The notes under the pieces were generated by a model. It was not told the DNA's origin, searched no databases, and saw only the letters and a program-made list of their open reading frames with translations. DNA of 64,000 nt from Stachybotrys elegans (Eukaryota; Ascomycota; Sordariomycetes; Hypocreales; Stachybotryaceae). This document shows positions 1-10,928 of the stretch, one piece after another. The DNA lies in assembly GCA_020746835.1 (NCBI GenBank), contig JAGPNK010000014.1, positions 124,001 to 188,000 on the forward strand, given 5' to 3'. Each line of letters starts with the position of its first letter. Within the stretch, counting starts at the first letter, position 1. Position numbers and translations under genes: made by a program.

Positions 1-862
1 ATGTTTCCTGCTGTGCCATTCATGTTTTCCTCTTCATATTGCAGCTCTGTCGGTGAATTTCACCATGCCTGGGTCTGTAGTACCTACAGTCTCCCCCCAG
101 CCCTCGGCATAGTCTGTTTCCTTTCGTCCTGTTTCCCCCAGGATCTCTATGTGTGCTATGAATTGAAGCGACTGCGGTGATATGATAACCTCGTGCTGGG
201 TTCCTATGTGGCTGTGTCGTGTGTTCCGTGAAGCTCGGCAGCAGCTGCATGGCCGACTCCTGGCCAAACCTCCCAACTTGCGATGCTCCATCCGGTCCGA
301 ATTGCCGAATTACTGAGTATGAGAGCTCTCTCGTCGACGCTCGCATGCTATTGACGAATGTGTTGAAGGGGCACCAATCCTTCTTCACAAAGGGGGCGAC
401 AGGGGACCAGACTGTCTGTGGCTGTAGTATTTTTGTGGCATCGATCGTAGCATGCCAGGTGGCTGGTGCTTTGTCGGCGAGAGAGGTGATACGGTTCTGT
501 TCGACAGCTCGTCGTTATGGGACATTCCAATCTCTGTCGGGGCAACGAGAAAAATGCTCGTCTGTGACTGTGTATTTGGGGCGGTTGTTATGCAGATATT
601 CGGGTTCCGTCGTCGCTCGTTGGATGTCTGTCGAGGGTTCGATCAGGCGACAGCTGCCGATTGATGCTTCGTGTGTGTGGCTTGCTCTTAAGGTGATGGG
701 TCTTGTCCTGCCTGCAGCCGCAAAGGAGCTCCTGGGATACGACAATACTGGGGAAAGCATTGTGTTCCACAGAAGTCTTTACGACTGCAGGCAGACGTGT
801 TGTGGTGGCTTTTTGTTGCTGTTTTCAAAAAATTTCGTTCTCGCTGGTGATGAAGTTTTTTT
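1..862 (-). mobile_element. Non-autonomous LINE-derived element, copy A (cut by window edge)
   Basis: Read on the minus strand, this stretch matches the element at 54962-56057 almost base for base. Its 5' end is a short A-run followed by the block CCAGCGAGAACGAAATTTTT, which also begins the full LINE at 38204. The element runs off the left edge of the window, so its 3' end and target duplication cannot be seen. Several open frames occur on both strands but none has a recognisable domain. I read it as an internally rearranged relative of the local LINE that uses the LINE machinery. The 5' end lies about 300 bp upstream of the FunK1 kinase start. Confidence 0.75.
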
Positions 863-1158
863 GCCAATAGTTCTTTGCCACAGGGTAAGTGTTCAAGCTG
901 GATAAGGTGGGTGCTTACTAACATGCTTTAGATCATCTGTGGCTTGTGGTTGTGGCTTAAGGTGTGGAGACAATTGCCACTGATTGGAACGCGTCAGAAG
1001 CAATCATCCCAACCCCTTTAATTTTCCAACGTCTATGGAGAGCAACGAACAACACCATAACACTGGCAGGAGATTGCGCCCGGTCTTGTGCTATAGCTTT
1101 CGTTTTCATCTCGTCTTTAAGCATCCCATGCGACTCCCGACTCGACCACAGATGTGAA

Positions 1159-3521
1159 ATGGCAGAGCAGCTACGTTCAAAGCTGATCGAAGAACACCCC
1201 ATCGGGAAGGGGCTCGACGCCTTTCGTGCCTCATTCAGCACGGTCTGCGAAGGCTTGGGTATTGCATGCGAACCAGATGCTGTAGCGCAGCTTGAAAAAG
1301 AAGGTTAGGGAGCAATGTGTCGTTCTGATACTCGTCTAACCGATATTTAGAGCTTCGGAACCTCACTCTGCCATTGCTCTTCGCTCTGCAGTCTTCCCGA
1401 GTGTCAGCCCTGCTCTCATCAAAGACAGGACGCGGCACCATCCGAAGCGACCTTCTCCGAACTATATCTGCCGCTGCGTCTGACGAATTTGACTTCGATC
1501 GCATCAAACCTCTCCTGAAACTTGCCCTTTGTGACAACTCGACCGATGCCCTCATTTGGGACTATGCCTACGATCTCTTCACTGAATCTACCCCACCTCC
1601 TCGACCGATCGCATCCTCTCTTCAGCAAACCCCATGGCTACATAACACGAGTAGCTTCGCGAATTCGTCCGAATACCGACAAGATGTGGACAGGGTCCTT
1701 AAAATGGAACTTGGCCCGTTATATGTTGGCATTCGTCGCTTTTACGAAGTGTTCTTCGAACGTGTGGAGGGTCTAGAAGCTGCATCAGCGGCTGTCTTTG
1801 AAAAGTGTACGGGAGGCAGTGAGCCGCTTTTCAACGAAGGCTGGAGCGGGTGGCCACAAAATGCCAACCAGGACGATGTGTTGAGCTGGTTTGCAGATCT
1901 TTGTGAGAAACTGGCTGCTTTCGCACAGGGCTTTGCGCCGAAGCCAGTGAATCAACGAAGGCCGGTGGCACAGCCTAACAAACCCATTCAAGGATCTACA
2001 GGAGATCGTAAGCTGGATGTCGGCTTCGTGGATGATCCTCAGGCCGGGAAGGACACTCGTTGTCACTGGTCACATATCTTGGTCCCAGGAGAGCTAAAGA
2101 GCAACCCTTCAGCTGATACGGCATCCAAAGCATGGCTGGATCTCGGTACATATGCAAGGGAAGTTCTTGCTGCCCAGGACACTCGTCGTTTCGTCCTAGG
2201 TTTTACGCTCTGTGGGTCTCTTATGAGAATATGGGAGTTTGACAGACTGGGAGGACTTGCATCCGAGCAGTTTGACATCAACGAAGAAGGCCAGCAGCTC
2301 GTATTTACGATCCTTGGATTCCTTTGGATGAGCAACGAGGAGCTGGGGTTCGACCCAACAATAAAAACAGAGGATGGCCAGCGATTCATCGAGATTAAGC
2401 GCAATGGCTCAGTGGAGCGCATTATAATTGATGAGGTGATACAACGTGCACGTTGCATCGCTGGCCGAGCTACGACATGTTGGAAAGCCCATCGTGAAGG
2501 ATATCCAGAAGAACCTGTTGTCATTAAAGATTCATGGCAGTATGAAGAACGTGATGAGGAAGGTCAACTGTTACTCGAGGCGACTGCAGCAGGAGTTCTT
2601 AATGTGGCTCGATATTACCACCACGAAACAGTTCAGATATCTGGCAAGGATGACGATATCCGAGGAGGCGTCCGAGGAGGCCTGGATGTCACGAGAGCTA
2701 CCAACTACCGGCCTGGACGTTTGAAACCCTTACCGAAAATGACATCTGGACCATCGCGGCAAGGGCGCAGCAGCAGCGTTGCCGGCCAAAAGCGGACATC
2801 CAGCCAGACTGGCGCCCCCCTTCCTTCTAGCAAGCGGTCCTGTTCGGTATCTCCAACGAAGCCTTTGGTCGGCGATGCATTGTCCAATCGCATACATCGG
2901 CGGATTATTCTCCTTGACTATGGACCACCCATTTACAAGGCGAGCACTCCATCAATTCTCCTTGCCAGGATGGGAGACTGCCTTGAAGGTCACCTGTCTC
3001 TGCTCGAAGAGATCGACGTCTTGCATCGAGATATATCAATCAATAATCTTCGGATAAGCTCCCGAGGGTTCTTGATCGATCTTGACCTTGCAGTTAAGAC
3101 GCAACGTACAGGTGCCTCAGGAGCAAAGGGCAAGACTGGTACAAGAGCATTTATGTCTATTGGGGCGCTTCTTGGTGAGCAGCATTCCTTTATGCATGAC
3201 CTAGAGTCATTTTTCTGGGTTCTATTTTGGATTTGCATCCACTACGATGGTCCAGAAAAAAGCAGAGTGGTCAAGGAATTTGATCACTGGAACTATGCAA
3301 ATACAGAAGAGCTGGCCAAGTTGAAACTGGGTACTATCGCGAAGGAGACGATTTTCATGAAGACAGTCACCGACCATTTCACACCACATTATAAAACGCT
3401 CATTCCGGTGGTAAGTAACTTGCGAAAAGTTGTTTTTCCCAAGGATAAGCCATGGGAGCAGGATGACAAGAAGCTGTACGCGCAGATGCGAGAGACTCTG
3501 CGGAACAGCAATGTAGGTTAG
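1159..3521 (+). CDS. FunK1-type fungal protein kinase, about 771 aa
   Basis: Two exons (1159-1303 and 1351-3521) are joined by a 47-bp intron; the GAG codon split across the junction restores one frame. The C-terminal third carries the FunK1 kinase signature: a catalytic loop HRDISINN near residues 607-614, then LIDLDLAV where most kinases have DFG, then a GTRAFMS activation segment and the family-typical HDLESFFWVLFWI stretch. The middle has a basic, Ser-rich spacer (around residues 460-510), also usual in this family. FunK1 kinases are expanded in filamentous fungi, and their substrates are mostly unknown. The ATG at 1159 was chosen because it opens the frame into the intron. The gene stands alone, with repeats on both sides. 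The family assignment is firm; activity is not proven. Confidence 0.85.
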
Positions 3522-3770
3522 TCTAAAATTAGTGTAAAATAAGAGCCCCAGATCAGCCCGTCTATTGATTGCTTTGACCGATGTATGTTGCTACTGCCCT
3601 GGGTAAGTTAGGTAGCAGTGAAGGCGGGAAAGCAGGTAGGCGGTGTGGAGGAAGCACGGATGTTGGGGATTGCGAAACCTGAGTGGTGCGATAGAACGAA
3701 GAGTAGGCAGCTGCTAAGTATAGATGTTTCGGGTTGCTTAACTAGCTATATAGACATCGTGCCTAAGGAG

Positions 3771-3840
3771 ACAGCAATAGGCTCCAATAGGCTCCAGTAG
3801 GCTCCAGTAGGCTCCAGTAGGCCCCAGTAGGCAGCAGTCT
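3771..3840. repeat. 10-bp minisatellite
   Basis: About seven consecutive copies of a unit close to GCTCCAGTAG. Three copies are identical and the outer ones diverge by one to three bases. It lies about 250 bp downstream of the FunK1 stop codon. Confidence 0.85.
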
Positions 3841-4080
3841 AATACATCGCATTTCCTAGAAGGTCCTAGGAAGCTCGAATCTTACAACCCATGGAAGGCG
3901 AGCTTGCTCTTGCGGCATACGCCAACACCTGATACTGGCTTGATGAGGAGAAATCGCCTGTGAGATGCTGGTTTCCAGTGGGAATGAGAGCAGAATTTTC
4001 AAGTGGGCTCTGTTCTCCCTTCTTTGGTGTCACCATCTGGTAAATGAGGACCTCTCATTGGATCAGGTTCTCAAGTTGTT

Positions 4081-4173
4081 AAAGTTGTACAATCTGAGAT
4101 GAAAAGTCAGATTGTAGAGTACAATCTGAGAGTCAGATTGTACTCTACAATCTTACAACCATTGTACAACTTT
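4081..4173. repeat. Nested perfect palindrome (hairpin-forming)
   Basis: A perfect 21-bp inverted repeat (4109-4129 against 4133-4153) has a 3-bp loop. It is embedded in an outer inverted repeat, AAAGTTGTACAAT at 4081-4093 against its complement at 4161-4173. Such a structure could be a small foldback/MITE-like element or a replication-error product. No coding sequence is apparent from 3522 to 4678 apart from this palindrome, the minisatellite upstream, and a run rich in GTCTAGACT/AGTCTGG-like words at about 4520-4670. Confidence 0.8.
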
Positions 4174-4678
4174 AGAGCACAATTCTGAGCAAGTATGGAG
4201 ACTGACAGTCACCGACCAGCGAGGATCTATGAACGTTGAAACTTTGAATCTTTTGGAATGCCTACGATCCTGGGACAGGAGCGCTCTGATAGCCCAGGCG
4301 GAAGTAAGTTTTCCATTCTGTGAGGCGTGCATACCATTTTCTAATCAATGAATTCTAGCATGGCTACGTTGGTCCGGCGGCTACAGATGCTATGCCTGAT
4401 GTTTAGGAGCTTTGTGGGTAGGCTGGCGGGAAGAGACATGATCAGGGAGTAGTGTATTAGTTATGTGGTGGGTAGCTTGGGGCCAGAGGTAGAAGGGAGA
4501 GCTAGACATCGTTTATGAGGTCTAAACTATTAGTCTAGACTGTAGTCTGTACTGTAGTCTGGTCTAAAGGTGGTAGACGGACTAATAGTCCAGTCTGGGT
4601 ATCTCGGCTAGACTGCTGGTCTAGTCTGACCAAGTCGGACGGACTGCATGGACAGTCTGGGGAGTTTAGACGGACTGA

Positions 4679-5238
4679 TTGGACTATTGCGAGCACTGCA
4701 CCACAGAGGCTGAATCACAGCATAAAATGCTTAGGGATCGAATCTCCCATCATCAGGGAAGCTCTCCGACATCAATTATTGATGGTCTTGATACCTTAGT
4801 GAAAGGGACAGCGATAGTTATGCACCAGATGGCACTTTTAAAGGCAGAGGTCAAGGACCTTCGAGCAGCAAATGACATCCTTAGCCGTCGTCGCCATAAG
4901 AAAAAAACACGTATCCAGCAAGGAGGGAGCCTGACTCTTAGGGAAGGGCAAGACCAGAAGGCCCAAATTGATGCGGATGTGCAGATAAAGCAGGAAACAC
5001 AGCAGAGTCGTGGCCGCAGGGCGCGGGATGAGACGAAGAAAAGGCGCTGTGGAATTTGCGGCAACACCGGCCATAATGCAAGGACCTGTCAGATGGATGA
5101 GCGATTATCGATTTCATCAGATAGTGATTGATTTTGATCTATTTAGTGTGTATTGATGTAGAGGAAGCTATTTATTCTAAGCCAGTCGGCTTGAGGTGCG
5201 GCGCTCGTTGGTGTGCGGCGCTCGTAGGTGGATTACGT
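4679..5238 (+). pseudogene. Fot1/pogo-like transposon remnant (transposase C-terminus and one terminal repeat)
   Basis: The reading frame 4679-5131 encodes only the C-terminal tail of a Fot1/pogo-type transposase: a coiled-coil-like stretch (LLKAEVKDLRAANDILSRRR) and a CCHC zinc knuckle (CGICGNTGHNARTC). It matches the tail of the transposase at 29972-31626. Downstream, 5193-5238 is a terminal repeat built from two GCGGCGCTCG-containing units ending ACGT next to TA, the same design as in the element at 29866-31724. The DNA-binding and catalytic parts and the other terminal repeat are missing. It is a dead, 5'-truncated copy of a sister family. 5239-5510 holds no feature I can support. Confidence 0.75.
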
Positions 5239-5510
5239 TAACTATAAAAAACACTGCTTTTTCTAGTTGGGCTGCATGGGCTAGCCACCCTAGACCAACG
5301 GGTAGTTTCTCTGTCTTATCCAATCAGGCCGCAAATGAATCATGGATTTGTTACGCCTTTCCTGCTGTTATTCAGAAGCATGTGATTAATCATGGCTCTT
5401 CAGAAACATAGGTAGGTGAGAGCTCTTATTGGCTTCCAGACAACACTATTGCATGGGTGAAAGAGTGGTATTGCTCATGCAGCAACAACCATCGTGTTAT
5501 TACATTGCTG

Positions 5511-6968
5511 TCAAGCTTGCCTCCAGCGACTAACCACATCATACAAAGCATCAGATGATCCCACATTGCCAGGAAAAACCACGTACGTCAATCCTGACCA
5601 TTTGGATTCTGGTTCGTCGCATCGCCATATCGGGACACCCGGTGAGGCTTGACCGAGAATCTCTGCGCACTTCATTCGTAACCCTTTCGTAGCCATATCA
5701 GATGAAGTGATGCCTCCCTTGGCAATCACATAGCGTGGTCGTTGTTCCAGTCTCTGGAGAAATGTAACAAGCCCAGAAGCTATAACTGAGCCAATGTCGA
5801 GGCTTTCTCTCTCGTCTTGGCCGGTAACCAAGTCTCTGCTTGTCATAACAAGCACATCTTGACCCTGAACGATCGCGGCAGACGCTATGTCGATGGCTAC
5901 CTGAAGTTTTCTTTCCGCCTCGCCTGGAGCAGAAAGCATCGTCTTGACGTCCAGTACAACTGTAGTGAGTTGATCTCCAGACTTGGAAGTCAACACCTGT
6001 AGTTGCGCCGTCGTCTTTGGCACATAGGATCCGGCAATAATGAGGCCGCCGGTAGCGCCAGACAGGCCAAGACTTGCCGCACTCAACGGCTGGATGCTGG
6101 ATATGCCAAGCCGCGCTGAGACAAAAGCCGCCCCGGTACGATATAGAAATCGCTTTCCTTTTTTCGTCGCCTGTAAAAGAGCAGCCACAACAACGTCTAT
6201 ATCCTCATCCGCCACGGCATTGATAACGATGACTAGTCTGGAATTTGTGTTCTCTACCTCTGCAAGGAGGAACTCCAGGACCCTTTGCACGCCTCCTGTG
6301 CGAATCATGTCAATGCTAACGGACGTCACTTGGTCCCTTGGAATTGCTCCTTTGCTCTTCTCCACGACGTAGTCCCGCAAGTTGGATGACGTGTATCCAA
6401 AGGTGGCATCTTTGGCGAATGGCGTCTCGGCGGCCGGAATCAACTTGTCGTCTTCTTGGACGTAATGAACATCCTCAATGGTATATCTTCCTCCCTGCAT
6501 AAAGAAGGGGCATAGGACCCAAGCGTCTGCAGGGCCAAGGACCTGTTCAACAGCCTCAGGCTCAAGAGGGAAATGACCACGTAGAATAGAGTCTCCGCGC
6601 AAAACCACCTCAAGCAATTGCCCAGTTAGCCGAGATGCGGCTTGAAGATTGGTGCATATCTCGATCATCAATGCTTTTGCCTGGTCGGGATGCAAGGCCC
6701 GAGAGTTGGTAAGGATGAAGAAGCCTCCACGCCTTTGAGCACGGGTCTCGTTGAATTCGGTGACCAGCCGTTCCGTATCCCAGACGGTTAGGATATTGAT
6801 GTCGTGGCAGGTTTGCGTTCCGGTCGGGTCATCATCCAGAATCACCAGAAGCGGTCCATCTTCGGATCTCTTGACCTCATCGCGGATTTCCTCTCGCAGT
6901 TTCTGTGTGGTAACTGGTGGTAAACCTGCCAGCGCGGATGATAGCTGGATTTCAGGGTAGACAGTCAT
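5511..6968 (-). CDS. Four-carbon acid sugar kinase family protein (DUF1537), 485 aa
   Basis: Single exon. Residues 41-54 contain the N-terminal signature VILDDDPTGTQ of four-carbon acid sugar kinases. This family includes bacterial 3-oxo-tetronate and D-threonate kinases, which phosphorylate C4 sugar acids with ATP. The C-terminal nucleotide-binding half has YVIAKGGITSSDMA and VVFPGNVG. Full length (485 aa) fits an intact enzyme, likely cytosolic. It is transcribed divergently from the aminotransferase at 7539, sharing a 570-bp promoter region that holds one copy of the CGGAAATTCCG palindrome. In bacteria these kinases feed C4 acids into central metabolism; the substrate of the fungal enzyme is not known. 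The family call is secure, the substrate open. Confidence 0.88.
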   Translation of the reverse strand: MTVYPEIQLSSALAGLPPVTTQKLREEIRDEVKRSEDGPLLVILDDDPTGTQTCHDINILTVWDTERLVTEFNETRAQRRGGFFILTNSRALHPDQAKALMIEICTNLQAASRLTGQLLEVVLRGDSILRGHFPLEPEAVEQVLGPADAWVLCPFFMQGGRYTIEDVHYVQEDDKLIPAAETPFAKDATFGYTSSNLRDYVVEKSKGAIPRDQVTSVSIDMIRTGGVQRVLEFLLAEVENTNSRLVIVINAVADEDIDVVVAALLQATKKGKRFLYRTGAAFVSARLGISSIQPLSAASLGLSGATGGLIIAGSYVPKTTAQLQVLTSKSGDQLTTVVLDVKTMLSAPGEAERKLQVAIDIASAAIVQGQDVLVMTSRDLVTGQDERESLDIGSVIASGLVTFLQRLEQRPRYVIAKGGITSSDMATKGLRMKCAEILGQASPGVPIWRCDEPESKWSGLTYVVFPGNVGSSDALYDVVSRWRQA

Positions 6969-7538
6969 GGTTAACGGGAGATTTCGAGTAGTCGCATAGC
7001 CGTGTGATGGTGATGCAGATCTAGAAATGCGATAGTAGGGATATTTTGCCCATTGATCTAGTAGCTCAGATTTTTGACCCGCTCCTATGCAGACATTGAT
7101 GCCTTCATTACGCTTGCGGCATTGTCTCCGAGGGAGGAGATAAGCGAGGAAGCAAATGTCGCAAGCCCGCGTACTAATGCAGTATAGTACGCACTAATAG
7201 TTGTGTTGTACCCCGCTCCTTCGGACGATACGGCGGACACGATACGATCTGTCACGGACACTCTGTGTGATCTGCCCACTCCGAAAAATTAGGGGTTTTG
7301 CGGAAATTCCGTAGAACCAGCCCGCCTCTGTTTAGTGACAGCCAAAGGCCTGGAAGATGTACGAGTTAGAAGCGAAATTCCGAGATCCTCTTCGCAGCCC
7401 AATTGTCCCGGTAGTTAACAGCGGATAAACGTATCGTCTACAGCCGAAGTGCTTGTATTTATTCGTCGACCATCCGAGATACGGATTCATACCAGCAAGG
7501 CTATCAAGAACAACTTCTGCACAAAAGCATAGGACGAA
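6969..7538. promoter_or_regulatory. Bidirectional promoter with CGG-N5-CCG palindrome
   Basis: 570 bp between the divergent kinase and aminotransferase start codons. The palindrome CGGAAATTCCG sits at 7301-7311, 333 bp from the kinase ATG and 228 bp before the aminotransferase ATG. CGG triplets facing each other across 5 bp are a classic form of target for dimeric Zn2Cys6 regulators; one such regulator is encoded at 19691-22467. The same 11-mer recurs at 13281 and (other strand) at 16842. Binding by the local regulator is inferred. Confidence 0.6.
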
Positions 7539-8951
7539 ATGGCAGCAACGACGTATGTTGAAAATGCCCTCAGAGGCGCACACGAAGAGTATTCGAAACG
7601 GAATTCACGCTCTTTGAAAGCGCATCGAGATGCCCATTCCCACCTTCCAGGCGGCAATACCAGGACAGTCCTTCATATGGAGCCGTTCCCATTGACTTGG
7701 GCATCGGCGACGTCTGGTACCCTCACATCTGTCGACGGCGACACATATATCGACCTTCTGGGCGAGTTCAGTGCCGGAATCTTTGGTCACTCCGAGCCAA
7801 GGATTGCAGAAGCTGTTCAGGTTGCGCTGTCAAAAGGGTGGAACTATGGCGGAAACTCGCAGACTGAGAAAGAGTTTGCTCAAAAGGTCTGTGAACGGTT
7901 CACTCCATCAGGTATCGAGCTTGTTCGGTTTACCAACTCTGGCACCGAGGCAAACACGACAGCTTTGGGGGCAGCTTTGGCTATTACCAAAAGACGAAAG
8001 ATCCTGGTCTTCAGTGGTGGATATCATGGCAGTACACTTGTATTCCCGATGGCTCTGATGCAAGGTTCAACCGCGCCTACTATGAACTTGCCGCACGATT
8101 TTGCGTATGCTCCTTATAACAACATCCCGGAGACAAGTGCGATTTTGAAATACCTCCCACAGGACTCCCTCGCGGCGATCCTGGTTGAACCGGTTCAAGG
8201 ATCTGGTGGTTGCAGACCCGCGACCAAGGAATTCCTACACTTCCTTCGCGATATCGCCGACAAAGCAGGCGCTCTCCTAATCTTCGACGAGGTCATGTGT
8301 TCGCGACTGGGTTATTCTGGGTACAGCGCCACCCAGGGCGTCCGAGGCGATATCGTCACGCTCGGCAAATACGTCGGTGGCGGCATGACCTTTGGAGCAT
8401 TCGGAGGTCGCAGACACATCATGGAGCTTTTCGACCCCTCCAAGAATCAATTGTTCCATCCTGGTACCTACAACAACAATGTTCTCAGTATGCACGCGGG
8501 GATTGTTGGCCTGGACATCTACAAGGCAGGCGAGGTCGATCGACTGAATAAGCTTGGCGAGGATTTGAAGACCAAAATCCAACAAATTTTGATCGATGAG
8601 GGTTTATATCCCGACACGGTCAAAAACGCTTCATCGACCCTTATTGAGATCGACAGCTTTCAACGCGGTGTTACTGTACAACTTGAGGAGGACCCGACGA
8701 CTCAACTGGACCTCCCGCCTATGTTCATCACCGCGCGGGGGAGCATGCTCAATGTGCGTTTCTCGGGACCTGATGCGGCCAAATGGCAAGGGCTATATCA
8801 CCATCACATGCTCGCTAGAAACATCCATATTGCTGTAAGGGGCTATACACCACTCACCCTCCGCGCCGAGGAAGCGCACGTAAACGACTACACCAACGCC
8901 ATACAAGAGTTTGTACGGACGCACAAACATCAGTTAATTTACAAGTCTTAG
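7539..8951 (+). CDS. Class III PLP aminotransferase, glutamate-1-semialdehyde 2,1-aminomutase-like, 470 aa
   Basis: Single exon and full length. Family signatures run in order: HLPGGNTRT near the N-terminus, FTNSGTEANTTAL (cofactor phosphate region), FSGGYHGST, LIFDEVM with the Asp that contacts the pyridine nitrogen, and TLGKYVGGG, where Lys277 should form the Schiff base with PLP. The closest named group is glutamate-1-semialdehyde aminomutase, but fungi make 5-aminolevulinate by the Shemin route, so this enzyme more likely moves an amino group on a different keto or semialdehyde substrate. It is divergent from the sugar-acid kinase and shares its promoter. The family is certain; the substrate is unknown. 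Confidence 0.88.
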   Translation: MAATTYVENALRGAHEEYSKRNSRSLKAHRDAHSHLPGGNTRTVLHMEPFPLTWASATSGTLTSVDGDTYIDLLGEFSAGIFGHSEPRIAEAVQVALSKGWNYGGNSQTEKEFAQKVCERFTPSGIELVRFTNSGTEANTTALGAALAITKRRKILVFSGGYHGSTLVFPMALMQGSTAPTMNLPHDFAYAPYNNIPETSAILKYLPQDSLAAILVEPVQGSGGCRPATKEFLHFLRDIADKAGALLIFDEVMCSRLGYSGYSATQGVRGDIVTLGKYVGGGMTFGAFGGRRHIMELFDPSKNQLFHPGTYNNNVLSMHAGIVGLDIYKAGEVDRLNKLGEDLKTKIQQILIDEGLYPDTVKNASSTLIEIDSFQRGVTVQLEEDPTTQLDLPPMFITARGSMLNVRFSGPDAAKWQGLYHHHMLARNIHIAVRGYTPLTLRAEEAHVNDYTNAIQEFVRTHKHQLIYKS

Positions 8952-9469
8952 TGCCGCTTGCTTCGAGAAGATGCGCATAGGACTAAGCTGCTACGGTGCT
9001 GATTGGACGCAGTACAGTCAGTGAAAGCGGTGAATCATGAGAGTCCTTACCGAGAAAGCTGTGTGGCCAGTGTGTATTCAGGAGTAGGATAGAGCATTAT
9101 ACAAATGACGAGGCTGTTGACCGTTGAGAATATCTACTTTGAAGTCCTCACAAGTTTGTAAAGAATTGTCCATCAATAATACGGCCAGAATTTAGTATTC
9201 ACTGCTCTATTTCAGCTCCTGCAGCAACTAGATGCCTTGATCCTGTTTTTCACTCTTGTTCAGCGGCGAGGCAAAATAATTTCGCGCACGATATGAGTTG
9301 GTTTAAATTTGACTAGATAATCCGGTTGGAAATTATTCACACAACATCTGCGCTTCATTTACCAGAATTCTATTCGGATTGGTATACAATGAATACAGCT
9401 AAGGCATGTTTGAGTAATATTTGGGGCATCTTTTCTGTCCTATCTAATCGACATGCTTCGGCTCTACCA
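8952..9469. other. Intergenic, nothing recognised
   Basis: About 520 bp between the 3' ends of the aminotransferase and the convergent cupin gene. No open frame or repeat is convincing. It presumably holds both 3' untranslated regions. Confidence 0.5.
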
Positions 9470-9970
9470 CTACACAATCAGCTCTTTAGCCTTTCCAAGC
9501 CCAGCAGCATAGGAGCTGCACTTGAATACAAGGGCAAATCTCTTAGTAGAGAAGATGATCCGACTTTGTCTCCGGATAAAGAATGATTCTCCTTGGTGCA
9601 GGGTAGCCTTCTTCCCATTCTCGTCTTCCAGGTCGAGTTCGCCTAGTAGTGTCAGTAGAGGACAGGTAGGATTCTGAGCTTATCTATGCTAACCTTTGAC
9701 AACAATGCCAGCCTCCTCGTGGTCCATAGGCCCGTAATAGTCAACCTTGCCTGGAATGATACGCAAAAATCCAGCAAAGAGTTGGACATCTTTGTCTTGC
9801 TCCGCCGGATCTGTACCAAGAACACGACCTGTCAAAGAAGTAAGCCCCTGGGTACACGTCCCGACATGAAGAAAGCGTTGACTATTACCATAGTAATGGG
9901 TATTCTCAACAAGACCTTCCACAAGTGGAACGAGGTATTGCTCGTTCTCGGAGCAGTAGTCGAAACCCAT
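9470..9970 (-). CDS. Small cupin, EutQ-like (DUF861), about 129 aa
   Basis: Three exons on the minus strand: 9970-9889, 9828-9694 and 9642-9470, with introns of 60 and 51 bp. The joined product begins MGFDYCSENEQYLVPLVEG and contains a single cupin barrel: FLRIIPGKVDYYGPMDHEE, VVKGELDLEDENG, HQGESFFIRRQSRIIFST. These match small fungal proteins annotated as ethanolamine-utilisation EutQ-like, whose biochemical role is not settled. Metal-binding His residues typical of catalytic cupins are sparse, so a binding or structural role is possible. It lies between the aminotransferase and the FAD-linked oxidase and shares the 9971-10928 promoter with the latter. The first intron is in frame, so it could be retained. 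It would be missed by an annotation that ignores introns. Confidence 0.7.
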
Positions 9971-10928
9971 GATTTACGGACTCAAAGTAAGAAAAAGCTT
10001 TCGTACGAGTTTGTTTTGGTGCAAACGCTCCTACAGTGCTTGGGATACAATACAAACGAAATTGTCGACGGTGAACAGGGTGTGTCCCTGCCTCCTTGTA
10101 TCAGAATCGTAGACTGCTATTCCGGTGTTAGCAGAGTATTTTCGGCGGAGATAGCAATTGTTCCGTTATCCGCTCTGTCTTGACCGGATACGCAATTCAC
10201 GGCAGAGAACATGACTCAGAATTTAGTTGCCGGACCTTTCCCTGTCCAGTGTCAGAAGTCCATACGACAGTACTCCGGACTTTCCGGACGCACAGATGCG
10301 AGCAAAGGCATGGTGCGGGGACTCCTATGTAAGCAAGCCACTGGGGAATGCAGTTATCGGCAGCAGAATGGGGGAAATTCCGGATGGAATTCCAGTGATG
10401 AAGCGTACGGGTTCCCGGCTCATTTACCCATCGGATCGATCATTGACTCCGCTGCTGGGCAAGATGAAATGCCGAACGCCAGGGTCAGTCTCACATTGTA
10501 AACGCCACTTCCAGATTCGGTGTCACCACGGCTGGACATAGCCGGAACCTGCAATCAGTGCGTTAGGTTAATCGTTAATCTTCCTTTCTGGCCATCGCCC
10601 CTTATCAGTGGTCAATTCCACCCACCTCCAGGCGTATGTCCGGATAGCGCCAAACTCTGAAGGTGGTATGGATGTGCCGCCGTCACACAAAACGCAGAGA
10701 TTAGACAACAAGGTCCGGACTATACACACAGCTCCGGATCTTCAGGCTTTCCCAGATTAGAGCTGTCTACAACAAAAGACAGCAAAAAGTCACGTTCGTG
10801 GAGGTCCACACGAAATCTTCACTCGTTAAAAACTACTCACCGATTTGTACGCTTTATTCATTTGTACCCAGTCCTCCCGAGAGCTCATTCGCAACTCGGC
10901 CTTACGTGTGCATTCAACGATAGTCAAC
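9971..10928. promoter_or_regulatory. Bidirectional promoter rich in CCGGA words
   Basis: 958 bp between the divergent cupin and FAD-oxidase starts. CGGACTTTCCG at 10276-10286 fits the CGG-N5-CCG pattern, and a half-matching GGGAAATTCCGGA lies at about 10373-10385. Further isolated TCCGGA words occur between 10630 and 10740. These resemble the palindromes in the other promoters of the cluster. No open frame here looks coding. Confidence 0.5.

Noticed and set aside
219..905. 228-codon open frame on the plus strand
   Set aside because: It is antisense to the LINE-derived element (copy A), has no domain, and the same antisense frame recurs broken in copy B.
3771..3840. CRISPR-like array
   Set aside because: The 10-bp units are contiguous without spacers in a eukaryotic genome; it is a minisatellite.
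7539..8951. True glutamate-1-semialdehyde aminomutase for haem synthesis
   Set aside because: Family resemblance is clear, but fungi use the Shemin pathway and the gene sits in a metabolic cluster, so that function is unlikely.
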